Assembly (NCBI GenBank): GCA_022496205.1
Contig: WTXD01000029.1
Location: 1 to 64,000 of the forward strand
DNA length: 64,000 bases
Direction of reading: 5' to 3'
Source: Gloeopeniophorella convolvens
Taxonomy: Eukaryota; Basidiomycota; Agaricomycetes; Russulales
Below the pieces are notes generated by a model. The model was not told where the DNA came from. It saw only the letters and a list, made by a program, of their open reading frames with translations, and did no database searches. Below, piece by piece: positions 45,149-56,811 of the stretch. Numbering within the stretch: the first letter of the stretch is position 1; every line of letters starts with the position of its first letter. The translations under genes were made by a program, and so were the position numbers.

Positions 45149-47418
45149 CTACAGCAAGGACGGGCGCGCGCCATGCGCCTGCACGAGCTGCGCGCCCGCC
45201 GGGCCATTGCTCAGCTCGAGCCCGACCTTCTGCACGAGCGCGCGCCCGAGCGGCTCGAGCGCCGCGCGCCACGCTGCGGCGCGCCGCCGGCCCTCGAACA
45301 CCGCGGGCGCGCGCTCGCCCGCCTCGCCCTCGGGCCCGAACACGAACACCTTGCCGGGCGTCCACGGCGCCGCGCCGTGCGCGAACGCGAGCCAGCGCGT
45401 CTGCACCGCTTCGCGCACGGCTGCGTACTGGTACGCGTCGACGCTGGGCAGCACCTCGCCCTCGGTGCTCGCCGTGCTGCGCGCGTCGCACTCGAACGCC
45501 GAGTTGTCGAATGCGCTGCCGGAGCCCGAGCCCGAGCCCGCGCCGGAGGAGTGCCCGTCGTCTTCTTCGTCCGAGTCGACGTCGAAGTGGTCTGGGAAGT
45601 AGGTGTCTGGATCGGGTACGGCGAGCAGGGACTGCGCGGCAAAGGCGGGCCGCGCGGTGTCGAAGAGGTAGAGCAGGTCCGTCGCGTGGTGCGGCAGGTT
45701 GCTGCCCGGCGCCTCCTGGTCGAACACGTACCGCCACACGCCGCCCGCGCCCGCCGCGCCACCGCTCGTGTCCTTGAGCCCGCGCGACGCGCGGAACGCC
45801 TCGGCGGCGAGGTGCGTCGGCCATGCGAAGCGCGCGTCGTTGATGAGCTCGAGCAGGCGCTCGGGGAACTCGTCCTCGGGCGTGTGCGCGGAGATGTCGT
45901 ACGCGCGTAGGAGCGCGTTGGCCTTTTTCACGCTCTGGCAGACCGCGCCGACGCGCCGCACGGCGGCCGCGGGCGTCCACGCGTTCGCGGCGGGCGCGTG
46001 CCCGGACGACTCGTAGCCGCAGTCGCCGATGATGATCGGCTGGGGGAGGCGCGGCGCGTGCGCTGGCGAATGGGGCGGGTGCGGTGGGTGGTGGGGGTGT
46101 GGTGGGGGCGCGGCGGCGTTGTGATGTAAGATTTGCAGGATCTTCGTGCCGATCCGGGAGGGAGGCGTACCGTGCGTATCGGCAATGTGTTGCTCGAGCA
46201 CGGAGTGCGCGGTCAGCTTCTCGGGCACATTCAGGTGGTTCTGCGGGACTTCCTCGGCGGCCGGGCGGGGGTCGTGCCACCCGCTGAGGATAAAGTAGCC
46301 GTCGTCGACGGCGCGCGCACCAGGCGCATAGGTGACGAGCTTATCCACGGGGACTTTGCGCAGCTCCTCGACGGTAGAGACACCGAGCGCACTCATGACG
46401 CGGGAGAGGTGCACGCCAGCGAGGGAGACGCTGGGCACGTTGTGATCGATCGCGGGGCTCTGGACAATCGCGCGGGAAAACAGGGGATACGTCGCATTCG
46501 AAGACGAGCTCAGATGGGTGAGGATGTCCGATGCGCCGGTGTGGCAGCCAAAAAGGGTCACGTTGGAGCCGTCGCCGCCGAAGTCAGCAATAAAGTGGTG
46601 GACCCACTCCAACGCACGCCGCTGATCGCGAAGGCCGTAGTTGCCCACGCCTTCTTCACCTGTGAGATTGTTATCCTCCAATAGCTTGGGGCCAGCGGCG
46701 CAGCCCAGGAGGCCGAGGCGGTAGCTGCGGAGGCAGGAACGTGTTAGTGATGGGCGCCCAAAACGCAAACAAGGTTGGCAGGGGAATACTCACTTGATGG
46801 TCACGAGGATGATGGGCTTTCCTATTCGGATGCTGCTCTGCACAAGGGGACCGCCGTCGTAGAGCCAGTGAGATCCGGAACCGCGATTGCCTCCACTGGG
46901 ATGATGAAATGTGCGTCAGACGAGGGAGCACGGGCGGCAAAGACGCAGGAAGGGACGGACGTACCCGTGCAGCCAGAGCATGACGGGGAGACGCGAGTCA
47001 CGGGTGAGCCCGCCAGGACAGGTGATGTTGAGATTGAGGCACTCGGACTCTATTTGCTTGAGGTTCTGGGCGGGGTACTCTGCCTCGGAGAAACCAAAGA
47101 GCTCCTCCTCGATGGTCTTTCCCTTTGGCTGTGGGCAGATGGGCCTGTGGAGGCGCGGAGGAGCGTGTAAGCGCCGAGTGACGCGGTGTATGATGTGGTG
47201 CGTACGTACCCATAGCGTGTTGCGTCGGTCGAAGAGCGGTAGGAGGTGACGAGGAGGGACTGACGGAAGCGAGCAGGAACACTGGCGTACTTGATGCCCC
47301 TGTACTGGTGTATGGGGGTGTCGGCGGTGGAGAGGGCGTGTTGCAGCCCGGTAAAGGTGGTCTTGAGGGTGGAGTGACGGACGAGGGGCTGGTAGGCGGG
47401 GGGGACGTGGTAGCCCAT
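45149..47418 (-). CDS. Type-B carboxylesterase-like protein lacking the GxSxG serine
   Basis: An alpha/beta-hydrolase of the carboxylesterase/cholinesterase family. ATG 47418 starts MGYHVPPAYQPLVRHS without a signal peptide. Segments in order: HQYRGIKYASVPARFRQSLL, CLNLNITCPGGL, LPVMLWLHGG, YRLGLLGCAAGPKLL, GNYGLRDQRRALEWVHHFIA and FGGDGSNVTLFG. The nucleophile elbow, normally GESAG or similar, reads G-C-H-T-G (46535-46549), so the catalytic Ser is replaced by His. The later region still has GSNLPHHATDLLYLFD, the usual catalytic-His neighbourhood. A Gly/Ser/Asp-rich insertion (SDEEDDGHSSGAGSGSGSGS) and a long C-terminus follow. It is either non-catalytic (binding or scaffold) or uses unusual chemistry. 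Introns are short and the frame is open, so it is not simple decay. Confidence 0.85.
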
Positions 47419-49391
47419 TTGGCTGGAGGGTATCTGTTGAGGGAAGGAGGGACTGTGAGAGACGAGTGACGCGTATTAAGAGGGAGTGACGAGGGGAGAC
47501 GGGCGAGACTCTCTCCGGCTCATGCCTCTCTCCTCGGTCCATTTGTCCCTCCTCATCTCGTCCACTCACCAACAAAATCTCCCCTCTTCGGCCAGATCAG
47601 GAAACTATCACTAACCACGTGATCCTCATCTCGCAGTGCCGGGTTCCTCCGGCCGGCCGTGGCTCGTCTCTTTGCCCCGCAGTCCTCTCCCCGGATCCCG
47701 ATGCGCACATCCATCCGCCGTCACGCGCCCACATAGCGGCATCCAGCACGACGCACCTCGTCCCACTCGTCACTCGTCCCCTGGACTCACAGTCGCCTCG
47801 CCGTCACCAGCGCGCCCACGCCCGCGTGCCCGTGCCGTCACGCGAAACACCCATCGGAGAAAACAAATCAATCAAGAAGGCACGCGAAGCCTCTGTCTGT
47901 CCGACGCGTGAGCGACCCAAATGGCACCCACAGAACGACCCCCCGGCGCCGACGTAATAGGACATCCTGGTGGAGCCCCTCCCGCGGCGCTTGCCGATCG
48001 CGCCAATCACATTGGCCCAGCGTGTGGTACGACTTGAAGCTTGACTAGTGACTGCGCGGCGCCAGCGAATGGCGAACACGCCGCGAGCCTCGAGGAAATG
48101 TCGGGTGCGTCGTGGCGGGGCGTTGCTATCGCTATTTCGAGAGCCGGGGGAAAGGACTGCGGGGAAGCGGGGTCCGCATCCGTTCTAGAAAGGTAAACAG
48201 CGGTCAACAACACGCGCCTCGGGCACCCGCCGCTGCGCTCGCTCGAGTCGCGAAGCTGCGTCAGAGCCATCCACCTGGACGCACACCCGCAACACGCATC
48301 GCGCAGCCCGTCATCTTATTCAGGTGCTAGGTATTACTGTCCGTACTCGTACTCAAGTACACCGGATCAACCACAGGTGGCACGCCACGCCCGTAGCCAA
48401 GCCGCCAGCATACCCGAGCACGCGTCCGTTCCAAGTAACGCGCTGCCTGCGCGAACCGTCAGCACTCGACGAGCAGCCGGGGGACGACGAGCAGGGCGCA
48501 CTCACCTCGGCCGACACGCGCGAGCTCCGGGTCTCGAGCGCCAAACCGGCGCCACGAGCCGCCCCGCGGGCCAGAAAGGAAGGCGTGAGCCAGGTGCCAG
48601 AACCCAATCGAATCCTGGGGCGGGGCCTAGCCCCGCGCGCCGCCGCGCACTAGCGAACAGTCCAGAATGAACGTCGCATGTATGTCATAGCGTCGGACGC
48701 GACGCGCTGCGCCGTGCGCATGAATATTGGATGCTGACGCAGGCGTGCTGCCGCCGTCCGCGTCCCCACCCTAGCTCCGCCCGCGACGCGGGGCCACGTG
48801 AAACGGGGCGCTAGAGTTCGCGCGAAACACCGGCGTTCGGTGCATGGAGTAGGTGGGGTGGTTGGCTAGAGAAGGGGCTGGAGGGCGGGCGAAGGAACCA
48901 TGGGGGAGTGGAGGTCGTGGTGGGAGGCAAGCAGGTCGCGGTGCGTGTGCGAGCGGTGCGGGCGGGCTGAGCGTGGGCGCTCGATGTCCATCCCCATCGA
49001 TAAGGATCCGGCGCGGATCTCGGAGCGGGACGGTCGCGCGGCGCACGTGCGCGGCACGTGCATGAGTTAGTCCCACGCTCCGATGCTTAGGGGAGGTGAC
49101 TGAGGACGAGTTCAGCGAGAACAAGGCGGGGCGAGTTCGATACACTCCGTTCCTAAGCTGAACCATTAAATACTAAAGCCGCGAAATAACCGGGCGAAGA
49201 AAGCTTCTTCGACGTGTTGACAATACAGCTTGCATCTTTGCGACCAAAGACGTGTAGAGTACGTGCATACGGGGCCCCGCCCGCGCAAAATGAAAAAGGC
49301 ATCGAGTCGTCGCAGCTCATTTTATTACGAGACGTAAGAGCATCAATCGCGTCACACACAAGTACACCCGCACGCACGCACGCACGCACGC
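47419..49391. other. Intergenic, about 2 kb, no gene recognised
   Basis: GC-rich sequence between the esterase start and the ferroxidase 3' end. Frames open by chance from composition, but I see no motif, splice chain or RNA. Confidence 0.45.
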
Positions 49392-51768
49392 TCACTGCTG
49401 CTTGCGCTTGACAAGCCCAAAGAACCGCCCGCGCTTGATCTTCGCCGCATGCGCCGCGCGCACCTCGCGCTCGACCTCCTCGTCGCTCAGCGCGCCGCCC
49501 ATCGAGTACCACGCGACGCTCGCCATCCCCAGCACCGCCGTGAGCACGCACCCGGTCATCGCGAGGATGCCCTTCGTGTGCCACCCGTTGTCCTGCGGGA
49601 ACGGGCCCACAGGCAGGCCCGCCAGGTCCGTCGTGCTCGCGTGCCCCGCCGCGTTGCCTGAGGCGGGCAGGCCCTGCGCTGTGCACTGCTGCGCGAGCGC
49701 TGTAGGCGGCGCGAGCGCGTTCTGTGCGCGTGTCTGCATCTCGAGCGGCGCCTCGATGAACGTCACGGCCAGCCCGGCCTCCAAGTGCCACTCGATGTGG
49801 CCTGCGCGCGCGCGCGCGTCAGCAAAGCGGAGACGGGCAGACGGACGGGCGCGACGCACAGTGGAAGAACCACGCGCCGGGGTTGTCCGCGGCGAAGCGG
49901 AGCGCGACCGAGTTCATCGACGGGACCTGCACCGTGTCGCGGCGCATCGGGTTCCCCTGGCCCTCGACGATCGGCGGGTTCAGCGCCGGGTCGTCGGACG
50001 TGTAGTCCTGCGCGCGGTTCACGAGCTGCATCTTGTGCCCGTGGAGATGGCTGCGTGCGCATGCGCGCGGGGTCAGCACAGCACGACTGGGCGGGCGCAG
50101 GGGCAGGGTACGCACAAGGGGTGCTTCCCGGCGTCGCCGTTCTTGAGGATGATCTGGACGCCCGCGAGGTGGTCCAGCACGAAGCTCGTGTCGCCGTACG
50201 CGCTCGCGACGGTCGCGTTCGCGTCGAGCGTGAGCATGCTCAGCACCGTCGGCACGAGGGGCGAGTCGTACGTGATCGCGTTGAACATCGCGCGGTTCGT
50301 CCCGTCGTCCATCGTGTCGAAGGTGACCTCGAGCTCGACCGTTGTGTCCGCGGAGAGCATTGGCTCAACGGTGATTGGCGCCAGCGACAGGTCGTCCACG
50401 TCGTGGTACGCGTCCACGGGGCCGCTGTCTGTGATTTGCGCCGACGAGCTGTATGTGATCGAGGAGGTGATATCTGCGTGCAGGCGTCAGCGGCGGCCGT
50501 TGGAGGCTGTATCTGGGTTACTCACTGGGCTGGAGAGCGTCGGGGACCGTGTCGAACATGTCTGTGTCCATGTTCGCGTGGATGGCCCAGTTCGAGGACG
50601 TATCGTTGCGCGCAGTGACGAGGACAGAGTAGCGCTGCGCGACCGTGAGGCTGAGCAGGTCAATCGGCGACTCCTCGACGTCCGTCTGCAGTAGCGGCGT
50701 CAGCCCAACCCGCGAGCACGGCGACAAAGAACGCTCACGCCGTCGGCCTCGATGATACGCATCTCGTGGCCGTCGATCCAGAAGAAGAACGCCGAGAACG
50801 CGCTCGTGTTGACGATGCGCAGGCGGTACGTCTTACCCGGCTGGAACGGCAGCGTCGCGTTCTCGTTGAAGCCGACCGCTGCCGTCACGGGCGATGGGTT
50901 CGTGCCAGAAATCGGAGGCAGGTAGCTCGCGTTCTGGGCAAAGTAGATCAGGCCGGAGTCTGCCGGGAACCATGGCCATGTATGAGCGCCTGCCCGAAGC
51001 TCAAGAAGCGTAAGCGGGTGGACTGACCGGGGACAGGCTCAGCGCCGCCGGGGTTGGCGACGCTAATGAACTGCTTGATAAGCGTGTCGTGCTGGTCGTG
51101 GTACCAGTCGCCGAGCACGACGGTGAACTCTTCGTCATACGCGTGCACCTCCTTTGGCGGGTGGATCACGACCGGTGCGCGGAGGCCGTCAACGTATTGT
51201 CCCTGTTGATGCAAACCATAAGTGACACGCCCGAGATGCACCGAGGATGTTGCGCTGTCACACCTTGGAGTGTGAATGGACCCAGTAGGTCCCCCATTGG
51301 CCCGAGGTGTCAATGGGGACCACGTAGTCAAATGACTCGCCCACGGGGGTGCCGCTGAGACAGGCTTCTTTCAGAATGGGGGTCCGCATTAGGTCAAGCT
51401 GGCCTTACCATTGCGACACGCCCTGGGCACCGTCGTACCACGACGTCGAGTTGAAAAACATGCCGTGGTGGTGCAGCGTCGCAGGCTGGTCAATGCCGTT
51501 TGTCATGTGCACGACGAGCGAGTCTTCGGTGCTGATATCAATTGGCGGTGGTCTATTGGAGAGTGAGCATGTGTCAAGTGTTTTGCATTGCGCGACCACA
51601 TTCGGTAAACACTTACGGCCAGGTGCCGTTCACGCCAATGACACGGCGCTCAAAGAGGCCGTCGGGATTGGCATTCTCGACATAGGTGATGTTCCACCAG
51701 ATTTCCTGGACCCCGGCAAGGGCAGGGGTGGCAGCAGCGAGGAGGAGGGCGAGGTTGGACGACCACAT
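49392..51768 (-). CDS. FET3: Fet3-type multicopper ferroxidase
   Basis: Oxidises Fe(II) to Fe(III) at the plasma membrane and hands it to Ftr1. ATG 51768 opens a signal peptide, [17 protein letters not shown]. Copper motifs in order are [36 protein letters not shown] (split by an intron) and [18 protein letters not shown]. The last has a Leu at the axial type-1 position, as in Fet3-like enzymes. Other segments include [18 protein letters not shown] and [18 protein letters not shown] single C-terminal membrane helix ([19 protein letters not shown]) and a short basic tail ([16 protein letters not shown]) anchor it type I, unlike soluble laccases. About nine short introns. It is divergent from FTR1, the usual fungal arrangement. 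Confidence 0.94.
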
Positions 51769-51981
51769 AGCGGGCTGCGAGTGCAGGGGACGCTAGGGCG
51801 ACAAGATTTGGCGGGAAGAAGGGAGGGGGGAGGAAGACGAGATAAGATGGGGGACGCGGTGGGCAGCCGGGCGTCGAACGCTGTCTTTTTGAAACCGAGG
51901 CATCTGCGATTTTTTGAGGATGCGGAGGGGCAGAAGGAGCTGCCCCGCCGAGTTCTGGGAAATGGTGGACCCTGGGGCGAT

Positions 51982-51990
51982 ATCTGATAA
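51982..51990 (+). promoter_or_regulatory. Iron-GATA site ATCTGATAA (1)
   Basis: An exact match to ATCWGATAA, the site bound by SRE/Urbs1-type GATA repressors of iron uptake, about 215 bp upstream of FET3. Confidence 0.75.
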
Positions 51991-52034
51991 CGCAATTGGG
52001 CCTAGCCGCGACGTGCCGCTGCCATCATCACGCG

Positions 52035-52043
52035 TTATCAGAT
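52035..52043 (-). promoter_or_regulatory. Iron-GATA site ATCTGATAA (2)
   Basis: A second exact site, inverted (TTATCAGAT on plus), 45 bp from site 1. The two face each other as a pair, a layout known for iron GATA repressors. Confidence 0.75.
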
Positions 52044-52460
52044 TACGACCGGCCCCGCTGTGTTGGCATCTTCCCACGTCCTGCGCATCCTTCATGTCAA
52101 CTCTATGCCCCTCCGAGGGAAAGGAAGTGGAAGACCGGACAGCTGATGATGGAATGTACGGCGCGCGGCGAGGAAGAGCGCAAGAGCGCATGGAATGACA
52201 CCTAAAGCTAGCGGGGGGCCCGCATCTTTGCTGTTGCTGCTAACGGCATTTGTGCGTCGCACGGGTTTGATAATACCTATTCCCGGACCGAAACGGGGCA
52301 TGTCAACGCACCAGCGCCAGGCGAGCCCGCGACATTCGGCCGCACCTTTGCACAACCGACTGGCCGCGTCGTACGACAAGCACGCGTGCGAGGCAAATTT
52401 CTCGGCCGGAAGGGAAACGGCGACGGCGAGGGACACTTGGCGGGGTAACGGGAGGACATC

Positions 52461-52469
52461 TTATCAGAT
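52461..52469 (-). promoter_or_regulatory. Iron-GATA site ATCTGATAA (3)
   Basis: A third exact site, about 175 bp upstream of FTR1. Confidence 0.75.
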
Positions 52470-52488
52470 GAGTTAAGCAGGACCCCAA

Positions 52489-52497
52489 ATCGGATAA
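52489..52497 (+). promoter_or_regulatory. Near-match iron-GATA site ATCGGATAA
   Basis: It differs from ATCWGATAA at one base and is inverted relative to site 3, 20 bp away. Confidence 0.5.
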
Positions 52498-52576
52498 GAT
52501 TAGATCACCGCTTGGCCGAGTTGCTGGCTTCCGCCCGCCAACATTTTGCGCTCGTCCGTTCGTTCGTCCGGCCATG

Positions 52577-52585
52577 CTTTTATAT
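52577..52585 (+). promoter_or_regulatory. TATA box of FTR1
   Basis: CTTTTATAT about 60 bp before the FTR1 start codon. Confidence 0.5.
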
Positions 52586-52643
52586 CGCCTTCCCGAACTT
52601 GCCTCTCCAAGGCCCCGCCTTGTCCTCCCCTCCCCCCTCCGTC

Positions 52644-54150
52644 ATGGCTCGCAACGTCTTCTCCGTCCCCATCTTCTTCATCGTCTTCCGCGAGACCCTT
52701 GAGGCCGCCATCATCATTTCCGTTCTCCTTGGTCTCGTCGAGCAGATCGTGCACGAGGATCCCGACCGCTTGACCGGTACTACCACGCTATCCCCCTCTG
52801 CACCAGAATCAAGCGACAACAAGGAAAAGGATGACCTCTCCTCGCAAGAGCTTTCCACTGGCGAAGATGGTGCTCTGAAGAAGCGGAGACTCATCCGCAA
52901 GATGCGCATCCAGGAATGCCTGTTCCGTTCATGTGATCCTGGCCGTGTCCTGATCGCTTCCTCTAGATCTTTGCGGGCTCTGCGCTCGGGCTCTTTCTTG
53001 CTATTGCCATTGGCGCTGCGTTCATCGCCGTCTGGTTCACTAAGGCCTCCAACCTTTGGCAAAAGTCGGAGGAAATCTGGGAGGGTAAGCGCTCGCACCT
53101 GTGCGCGCGCAAACCCCGACTCACAAGCTTCAGGATCCTTCGAGGTCATTGCTGCGCTCATCATCTTCGTGATGGGCATCACCATGCTTAAGCTTGACCG
53201 TGCCAAGGCCAAGTGGCGCGTCAAGCTCCAGCACGCTTTCGAGGGCCAGCGTAGGTTTTGCCTTTCTTGAGTGTGGCCATGTGTTGAGACTTTCTGCAGA
53301 CGTCGACGGACGCACACGCACGGGCAAATGGGTGCTCTTCTTGCTCCCGCTTATCACCGTCCTGCGTGAGGGCATGGAGGCCGTCATCTTCGTCGGAGGC
53401 GTCTCGCTTGGCCAGTCCGCGACGTCCATCCCAATTGCTGCGATCGTCGGCCTCGTCTGCGGTCTCATTTGCGGTTTCCTCATCTACGCTTTCGCTAGCC
53501 GGACAAGTAAGTGCCGCTCTACGCGCAGGATGCTGCAGCGCTGACCATCCTCTTGTTGCAGCGCTTTCGATCTTCCTCGTTGTGATGACCAACTTCATTT
53601 TGTTGATCGGCGCCGGCCTCTTCAGCAAGGCTGTTTGGGCCTTCCAGGAGAATGCATTCAACCACCTGTGAGCTTTCCCGTGGGATAGGCGCACCTAATA
53701 GTAGCTTATACCCACGCAGGCTCGGTGCCGACGTCGACGACTCTGGAGGTGATGGCCCTGGCTCCTTCGACGTGCGTGGAAACGTCTGGCACCTCGACTG
53801 CTGCAACCCCGAAAATAACTTCGACAACGATGGCTGGACAATCTTCGGCGCCATCTTCGGCTGGACGAACAGTGCCACGCGTAAGTCACGCTTTGCGTCC
53901 ACTTTGCGTCCGTTGTCCCTGCTCATGGGCGTTCCTTGCAGTTGGCTCTGTGCTGTCCTACGTGTTCTACTGGATCGCCGTCATTGTTGCGCTCATCTTC
54001 CTCAAGTGGCGCGAGGGCCGCTCGCGCGTCTTGGGCTTCGAGAGTGCAGCGGGCAGGGAGCGACGCCTCCGCCGCGAGGGCAGTGATAGCGCGGTGCATG
54101 AGAAAGTGGATGCGACTGACGGCCCCGAGATCTCTGAGCTTCCAAAATAG
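52644..54150 (+). CDS. FTR1: Ftr1 high-affinity iron permease
   Basis: A plasma-membrane permease that takes Fe(III) from Fet3. ATG 52644 starts MARNVFSVPIFFIVFRETLE, the first REGLE-type iron motif (RETLE), in TM1. After a cytosolic Lys/Glu-rich loop come IFAGSALGLFLAIAIGAAFI, FEVIAALIIFVMGITMLKL, the second motif LPLITVLREGMEAVIFVGGV, AAIVGLVCGLICGFLIYAF and IFLVVMTNFILLIGAGLFSK. An extracellular VWHLDCCNPENNFDNDGW loop is followed by the last helix, VLSYVFYWIAVIVALIFLKW, and a charged tail ending SELPK. Seven helices fit the family. Introns are short. The first (52914-52966) starts GA instead of GT at the only frame-keeping position. Confidence 0.94.
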
Positions 54151-55250
54151 GTTGACATTGTCACGAGTTGCGACGATCGTGTTAGGTTGATTGACGGATC
54201 CAGTGCGAATGCATTCTGTGTTTATGACTTCTTCTATCGCGAAGTTCGGGCCTGGGTGCAGCGTGAGGAAAAATGCCCAACACAGTGGTAGATGGTACGT
54301 CAATCTGTTTGCTCGAGTTGCGCTTTACGCCGGCGAGCTGCGAAGCGTGAAGATAAGGCCGTCACGCGATGCCTGCAGCACCTATTTTTATGCGGCCACC
54401 ATCAATATGCGCGAGTGACAGAGTGCACCATGCCGCGAATGCAGAATGGGGTACAGAGTGGTACAGAGGGCTCGGGAAGGCAATCCGATTCGATTGTGGC
54501 CAAATTAAGCCGGAAGAAGCATGGAACGCGTTCCAATTTCCGTACAGCGAGGTGCCATGGAAGGCGGGGGTAGAAGGATGCGGGTGCGCGTACGTGCTCG
54601 TTCCGCACACGAGGAGGCTGGGGTGCCCCGTCTACACGACGTGCAGTGTGAGTAAATGTGCGGATTTAGGAGCGCGCGCGCATGGAAGCACGGGCGCGCG
54701 GGACAGGCGGGGACCCCGGCGAGCAGCTGAGCGGACGGAGACGTAACGCGTCGCCGCCTGATAGACTCCGCTTCCGCGCACTTGCGAGGCCTCCGTGTCG
54801 CAAATTCTGCGTGCGCAGAGCTTTCATGGAGCGGCTGGCTACCGCCAGGGACAGTGAGTCGAGCGTTGGAGGAAAATAGGGTTCGGTGGTGTCGCCTTCC
54901 GCTGTTTGAGTTTCGCCTAAAGATCGGGGACACGGAGAGGGGGAGATGACGCAGCGCCCAGGCACAACATACAGTGGCGCATGTGCCTGCATCTCGAGAA
55001 GCCTGGACGCGTCGAGTCGGAGGAGTGCCCGCCTGCGTGCCTTCTTCAAGGAGCTCCAGGTGGAAATTGGCAGAATTGAGGGGCGCGACGTGGCGCTAGG
55101 CTGCCGGCAGAACCACAGCCGATTGTGCGGGCCTAGCCAGCGAAGAGATTGGGGTTGTTTCTGCAACTTCGCGTGGGGTTTCAGACAGGCTGGCATATGG
55201 CGGGTACTGGCAGCCTCGGATGCAAGTGCGCGCAATGTGATCGAGTGGGG
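54151..55250. other. Intergenic downstream of FTR1
   Basis: No convincing gene. Several frames open from composition without motifs. Confidence 0.45.
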
Positions 55251-55253
55251 CAT

Positions 55254-55386
55254 ATCTGATAAGATGAGAACTCTGGCAAGTAAGTTCCTTGCGTGGTCCG
55301 TACCCCTGGGCAGCGGAGAGAGAAACGGTGTCCCTTGTGGTGCGATGGTCGCACTATCTGATATATCCTAGCGTGTTATCTGATAC
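55254..55386. promoter_or_regulatory. Orphan cluster of iron-GATA sites
   Basis: It contains ATCTGATAA exactly at 55254-55262, then ATCTGATAT (55356-55364) and ATCTGATAC (55378-55386), each one base off. No intact gene starts within 1.1 kb on either side, but a TATA-like GGCATATATGCG lies near 55574. Confidence 0.55.
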
Positions 55387-55907
55387 GAGCCCCTGCCGAC
55401 GCATGACACGTCGGTCCTCGGACGCCTCGCGGCCGGTCGCTTTGAGTAGGTGACCGTGGGGCTGCCGCAGAGTGCTTCCCATGAAGTCTGCCCGAAATTC
55501 ATTCGAGAAGATCAGGGATGGCCTGTGATGAATGATGGCGCTATGATGGTGCATCCGTTGGGGGATGGCAGGGGCATATATGCGCGGCCGCAGGGCACAA
55601 GGTAGTGCACCCTAGCGACCTCAACTGCCCTGCTCCACTCGTGTCCGAGGCGCAGAGCACGCTGCTCACGCCTCCGGTTCTTGCGTCGACTGCCTAGACT
55701 TCCTCTTGCCTCTCGGCTGTGGAGACGAGCAATTCAATGGCGGACATAAGGTATCTGAAGTCAATAAATCAGTTTTCTTGGACGCATGGAGTCTCCTTTC
55801 CTCCTACCATTTAGCATGGCTGTTCGTCTGTGCAGTTATGAGCAGTCCCGACTCCCCCCATGAATATCCTTCAAGCGTGGCGAAGCACGCCAGCAGACCG
55901 CGGCTCA
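55387..55907. other. Intergenic, possible lost or unrecognised gene start
   Basis: After the GATA cluster and the TATA-like word comes ATGGCGGACATAAG|GTATCTG at about 55736, a start codon with a plausible donor. I find no exon to continue it. Confidence 0.3.
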
Positions 55908-56100
55908 CTAGAAGTTGCCGACTCCGGCCGTAAAGAGGAGACGAGGTGCGTACCCACCACGCATGTGCCAGACCATATCACCACCGTGGCTGACTCGAAC
56001 GTACGGGTTGATCACATTGAAGCCATAGACGTCTACATTCCAGCCTTCGGTAGCATCACCTGGACACTTCTGTGACGAACAGGGCAGCGCGACGACACGT
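55908..56100 (-). other. Coding-like exon of unknown origin
   Basis: The minus strand reads CPGDATEGWNVDVYGFNVIN then PYVRVSHGGDMVWHMRGG, with coding-type codon use, a possible acceptor (TTCGTCACAG) before it and a donor-like GTGGGT after it. No family or neighbouring exon is recognised. Confidence 0.25.
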
Positions 56101-56811
56101 GTGTACCATATTCGGTGCATTTATCATGGCGCGGAACCTTGCCACCTCAGCGATACCTGGAAACCCTGGGCGTAGATACTGGGCAGAGGATACCTTGCAA
56201 TCCGCCGCTGCCAGTGGCTCTACGCACGCTGCCCTGTGTATTATGATCGGACGTCGTCGGGATGTCATCGCGGTGCGGAGAAGGGGCCCCGAGCGCTGCC
56301 TGGGCGACGTCCGACGGGTCCGGGTCGGAGACGCGGGATCCCCGAGCCGTGCGTGGCTACAACTGTAGGCGCGTAGGCGCCAGTGACAGCTGCATCGCGG
56401 CACCGGAAGTCTTGCTTCGCGCGTTCCGCGATCACTTCGATTTGAAGGGGCTCGCGCGAGTCGACCGGCCGCATGATCCACACAGCAACGCACGGCGTTC
56501 TAATCTAGGCTGCTCCTCCTTTCTTGCCGTTCTTCTTCCCCTATCCGCCCGCAGCACACGATCATCGGCCTGATAGAACAATACGCGCGCGTGTCCCTAC
56601 GCACGTCGCTGGTCGTCACTGGACGGGATGAATGTTCCTTCTGTTCAACACTAGCCTCGATCTTGTGGAGCTACCTTCGCAGCCATGTGCATAACACAAG
56701 ATAAGCGCGCATTCCAATGTGACAGCAAGTGAGCTTTTGTTCGCGACGGCCGGTTCAGTTTACTTGGTATAAAGCACGTCAGGATGAGCAGCACTTCTTC
56801 ACCTGCTCACC
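56101..56811. other. Intergenic, S10 peptidase promoter
   Basis: It holds TATAAA at 56768-56773, 39 bp before the start codon. No gene is seen. Confidence 0.5.

Noticed and set aside
44814..46280. Long Arg/Ala-rich open frames opposite and out of frame with the esterase
   Set aside because: They arise from the GC-rich third positions of the real gene and have no motifs.
48000..49150. Several open frames in GC-rich DNA before the ferroxidase
   Set aside because: No splice chain, motif or consistent codon use; frames overlap in all directions.
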